From assembly GCA_934635045.1 (NCBI GenBank), contig CAKTZA010000001.1, positions 62,001 through 126,000 of the forward strand: a stretch of DNA of 64,000 nucleotides, in the 5' to 3' direction. The translations under genes were made by a program, and so were the position numbers. Numbering within the stretch: position 1 is the stretch's first letter; the number at the start of each line of letters is the position of its first letter. This document shows, one piece after another, positions 61,776-64,000 of this stretch. This DNA comes from an uncultured Kiritimatiellota bacterium (GTDB taxonomy: Bacteria; Verrucomicrobiota; Kiritimatiellia; RFP12; UBA1067). The notes beneath the pieces were generated by a model. That model saw only the letters and a list, made by a program, of their open reading frames with translations. It had not been told where the DNA came from and did not search any database.

Positions 61776-62558
61776 TCACCGCGTCTCGTCCAGCGGCGCG
61801 GGGCGGCGCTCGCGGAACAGGAGCGAGGGATTCCCCTTCAGCTCACCGGCGAGATCCTTGAGCGAGGACGCCGCGTCCGACAGGTTCTCCGCGACTTTCT
61901 CGATGTCGCCCTGGCAGGTCTCCATCATCGTCTGAACCGTCAGCATCGTCTTGGACATCGACGAGACGGACGCATTGACGTTGCTCCAGACCGAGGCGAG
62001 ATCCATCGTGTTGATCTGGTTCATGACGCGCGTCGCCGCATCGGAGAAGTTGTCCAGCAGGGAGATCTTCTGCGGCACGAACGGGTGCCGGGGCTTCCAT
62101 GCGAACGTCTCCGCCGGCGCGACGCCCCTGTTGAGATTGCACTCGATGCGGGAGAGCCCCGTGATGCCGCTCGCCGTGACGGACGCCCGGAGGCCGCGTT
62201 CCTTCACGAGATAGGCGACGGCGTCCGCCGCCGCAATGCCCTCGTCCTCGAAATAGCCGAGCTTTTTCGGATTGAGCGCCATCAGGATGTAGATGCGCAG
62301 GTTGTCCGCGCCCTTCGCCTCGTACTTGTTGCCGACGAAGTCGATCTCGCGCACCTCGCCGATCTTCACGCCTCGGAAGTTGACGGAACTGCCGACGGAC
62401 AGGCCGCTCACCTCGCGGTCATAGTAGGTCTCGACGAAGATCTCGTTTCGATGGCCCCGCAGTCCGCCAAGATAGATGAGCGTGACGGCCGTCGCCACCG
62501 TCGCGGCGAGGATTGCGAAACCGATGCGGGCGTAGCTCGCATGATTGTCATTTGCCAT
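61776..62558 (-). CDS. mlaD: MlaD-like MCE-domain lipid transport protein
   Basis: 260 residues. One N-terminal membrane anchor (IGFAILAATVATAVTLIYLG) then an MCE domain (FVETYYDREVSGLSVGSSVN, FRGVKIGEVREIDFVGNKYE), then a long helical tail (DLASVWSNVNASVSSMSKTM). It forms the periplasmic hexamer of a phospholipid ABC transporter between inner and outer membranes. It overlaps mlaF by 11 nt. The permease MlaE is not adjacent on this side and may lie beyond the window. Confidence 0.85.
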   Translation of the reverse strand: MANDNHASYARIGFAILAATVATAVTLIYLGGLRGHRNEIFVETYYDREVSGLSVGSSVNFRGVKIGEVREIDFVGNKYEAKGADNLRIYILMALNPKKLGYFEDEGIAAADAVAYLVKERGLRASVTASGITGLSRIECNLNRGVAPAETFAWKPRHPFVPQKISLLDNFSDAATRVMNQINTMDLASVWSNVNASVSSMSKTMLTVQTMMETCQGDIEKVAENLSDAASSLKDLAGELKGNPSLLFRERRPAPLDETR

Positions 62559-63300
62559 TGTCTTCCCCCCTGTTGAAGAACTTGCGGACGAACGGGTCGT
62601 CCGACGTGTTCCGAAGCTCGCGCGGCGAACCGAGCGCGATCATCGCCTGACGGGCCTTGTCGAACATCGCCGCGCGGTCGCCGATCTTGAAGACGCTCGG
62701 CAGCTCGTGCGTGACGACGACGAACGTCATACCCTTCTCCGCGCGCAGCCTCAGGATAAGGTCGTCAAGCGCGGCGGACGTGATCGGATCCAGCCCCGCA
62801 CTCGGCTCGTCAAGGAAGACGACCTCGGGGTCGAGCGCCATCGCCCGCGCGATCGCGACGCGCTTGCACATGCCGCCCGAGATCTCGCTCGGCATCTTGT
62901 CCGCCGCGTCCTCAAGCTCCACGTCCCGCAACCGTTCCAGCGCGCGCGTCCGCCGCGCCGTCTTCGAGAGACCCGAAAACTCCTCCAACGGCAACAGCAC
63001 GTTCTCCAGGCAGGTCATCGAGCCGAAGAGGGCGCCCGACTGGTACATGACGCCGATCTTGCGGCACAGCTCCGCCCGCGTCCGCACGCTCCATTCGAGC
63101 CCCGCGACGGTCAGCCGTCCCCCAAGGATGGGGTTGAGGCCCGTCATGTGCTTCATGACCGTCGACTTGCCGCAGCCGGACCCGCCGAGCAGAATGAAGA
63201 TCTCGCCACGCGCAACCTCAAACGAGATGTCGCGCAGGATCACCGCGCCGGGATAGCCGGCGTCGACATGCTCCAAGACGACAATGGGCTCACGTTTCAT
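62548..63300 (-). CDS. mlaF: MlaF-like ABC transporter ATPase
   Basis: 250 residues. Walker A LLGGSGCGKSTVMKHM, Q-loop VMYQSGALFGSMTCLENV, signature EISGGMCKRVAIARA, Walker B VVFLDEPSAGLDPI and H-loop VVVTHELPSVF are all intact. The SGALFGSMT motif after the Q-loop is typical of MlaF/Mkl ATPases. It powers lipid transport with MlaD. Confidence 0.92.
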   Translation of the reverse strand: MKREPIVVLEHVDAGYPGAVILRDISFEVARGEIFILLGGSGCGKSTVMKHMTGLNPILGGRLTVAGLEWSVRTRAELCRKIGVMYQSGALFGSMTCLENVLLPLEEFSGLSKTARRTRALERLRDVELEDAADKMPSEISGGMCKRVAIARAMALDPEVVFLDEPSAGLDPITSAALDDLILRLRAEKGMTFVVVTHELPSVFKIGDRAAMFDKARQAMIALGSPRELRNTSDDPFVRKFFNRGEDNGK

Positions 63301-63309
63301 CGGACACCG

Positions 63310-64000
63310 CTACCTTGCCAACTTGATCTCAATCGGCACGAAGAGATCCGGATTGAAGGCCCGCCGCCGGATCTTGTCCGCATACTCGTCCGAGTAATAG
63401 CGATCCGTCGCCGTCCGGTCCCGGCGACCGTTATAGCGGCGAAGCGCCTGATGCCATCCGTCGAAGGATCCGCGCGGCCGTTCGGCGGCCGGTCGTGCGG
63501 CGGACGAGAAGCCCTTGCGCGCGAGATAGCGAATCGCCGCGCGGACATTCTGCTCCGCCGTGCCCTCGTTTCGCTTTTCGGGTTTCTTCAGACCGACCAG
63601 CTCCTTTTCCGCACCCCAGTCGCCGGGCACGTTGACCTGCAGCGGATCGACCGCCCAGGCCGCCTTCGAGCGCGGGCCGTTCCCGCCCGTCTCCTCGATC
63701 ATGTGCGCCTTGACCAGCGCCGGCAGGAGGTCGGCAATCGCCTCGGCCTGTCCGGGCGTACCGCCGCAGCCCTCGGCCTTGTTCGCGTTGAACTCGGCCG
63801 TCAGGCGCGCAATCAGTCCGTCATGCTCCTGATAGCGCGCCGCCTCGAATCCGCGAAAGATCGGAAGCCCGGCCTCGCCCGACTCGCGACGCGGACGCGG
63901 ATGCCGCTTCGTCTGAGCCGGAAACCACTTCGCGATCCAGCGCTCGATCGCCCGGACGGTCTTCATCTCCTCGTCCGTCACAAAACGGCGGTCGACATAA
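63310..64000 (-). CDS. Probable cell-wall-associated protein (right edge, 5' incomplete)
   Basis: The frame is open to the window edge (YVDRRFVTDEEMK...), so only the C-terminal ~229 residues are seen. GFEAARYQEHDGLIARLTAE, GDWGAEKELVGLKKPEKRNE and the ending WHQALRRYNGRRDRTATDRY with YSDEYADKI recall the last helices of lytic transglycosylase-like or phage-lysozyme-like domains, where an A-x-YN-G motif is common. No catalytic Glu is certain in the visible part. It ends 9 nt before mlaF and may share its transcript. Confidence 0.5.
   Translation of the reverse strand, partial: YVDRRFVTDEEMKTVRAIERWIAKWFPAQTKRHPRPRRESGEAGLPIFRGFEAARYQEHDGLIARLTAEFNANKAEGCGGTPGQAEAIADLLPALVKAHMIEETGGNGPRSKAAWAVDPLQVNVPGDWGAEKELVGLKKPEKRNEGTAEQNVRAAIRYLARKGFSSAARPAAERPRGSFDGWHQALRRYNGRRDRTATDRYYSDEYADKIRRRAFNPDLFVPIEIKLAR

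Overview
The window is a GC-rich Gram-negative chromosome segment. It encodes outer-membrane functions (Pal, a LolA-like carrier, an Mla-type ABC system, a beta-barrel protein), Tat secretion and anaerobe-type enzymes. Large secreted parallel beta-helix proteins, a DUF4838 lipoprotein, a formylglycine-generating-enzyme-like remnant and an NSS symporter, together with AT-rich ATTATA/TATAAT boxes in otherwise GC-rich DNA, suggest a Kiritimatiellota/Verrucomicrobiota-like gut or sediment bacterium. That placement is inference; there is no rRNA in the window.

Layout. 1-900: gene debris, with a poly-C tract. 897-21618: a polysaccharide (probably pectin-like) degradation region, nearly all on the minus strand. 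It holds a DUF4838 lipoprotein, two large beta-helix proteins, two GH28-type proteins, a clan GH-A hydrolase, an outer-membrane barrel, an MFS sugar porter coupled to a GntR/LacI-hybrid regulator, and a divergent XylR-like AraC regulator. 21615-25900: a truncated hisA at a 66-bp repeat, manA, a DEAD-box helicase, rplM-rpsI and tRNA-Leu. 26000-28690: an AAA ATPase, a truncated second ATPase and a DUF2235 scrap. 28685-34476: sugar kinase with a NagB-like deaminase, CPBP protease-ung, an NSS symporter and a D-lactate dehydrogenase. 34500-38000: small lipoproteins and a decayed VapBC pair. 38009-42129: pal-tatB-tatC-trkH and gapA. 42237-45757: a compact lipid/aryl-polyene-like module (two ACPs, COG4648 membrane protein, AMP-ligase fused to a dehydratase, LolA-like carrier) with a divergent GT2 glycosyltransferase. 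45871-47067: tRNA-Asp, tRNA-Gln and mutY. 47100-49174: mosaic pseudogenes joined at a second poly-C tract. 49171-53298: a secreted hydrolase-like protein and a DUF4153 membrane protein. 53507-61072: toxin-antitoxin genes, a broken MATE pump, marR-cupin, a QueD-like protein with an open frame after its stop, a truncated surface protein, and hipBA with a decayed toxin. 61072-64000: a YgjP-like metallopeptidase, mlaD, mlaF and a window-edge gene.

Most intact genes sit in short, tightly overlapping minus-strand operons (ATGA/GTGA/TAATG junctions). Nine genes have a -10 hexamer only 6-9 nt before the start codon and no Shine-Dalgarno, suggesting leaderless mRNAs. Other genes have conventional SD-containing leaders. 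Regulatory DNA is visible for hipB (three operators exactly 50 bp apart), marR (a palindrome in the promoter spacer) and the divergent ACP/GT2 promoter. The many gene fragments next to repeats or poly-C tracts indicate either a recombining accessory region or assembly misjoins; both readings are kept open.
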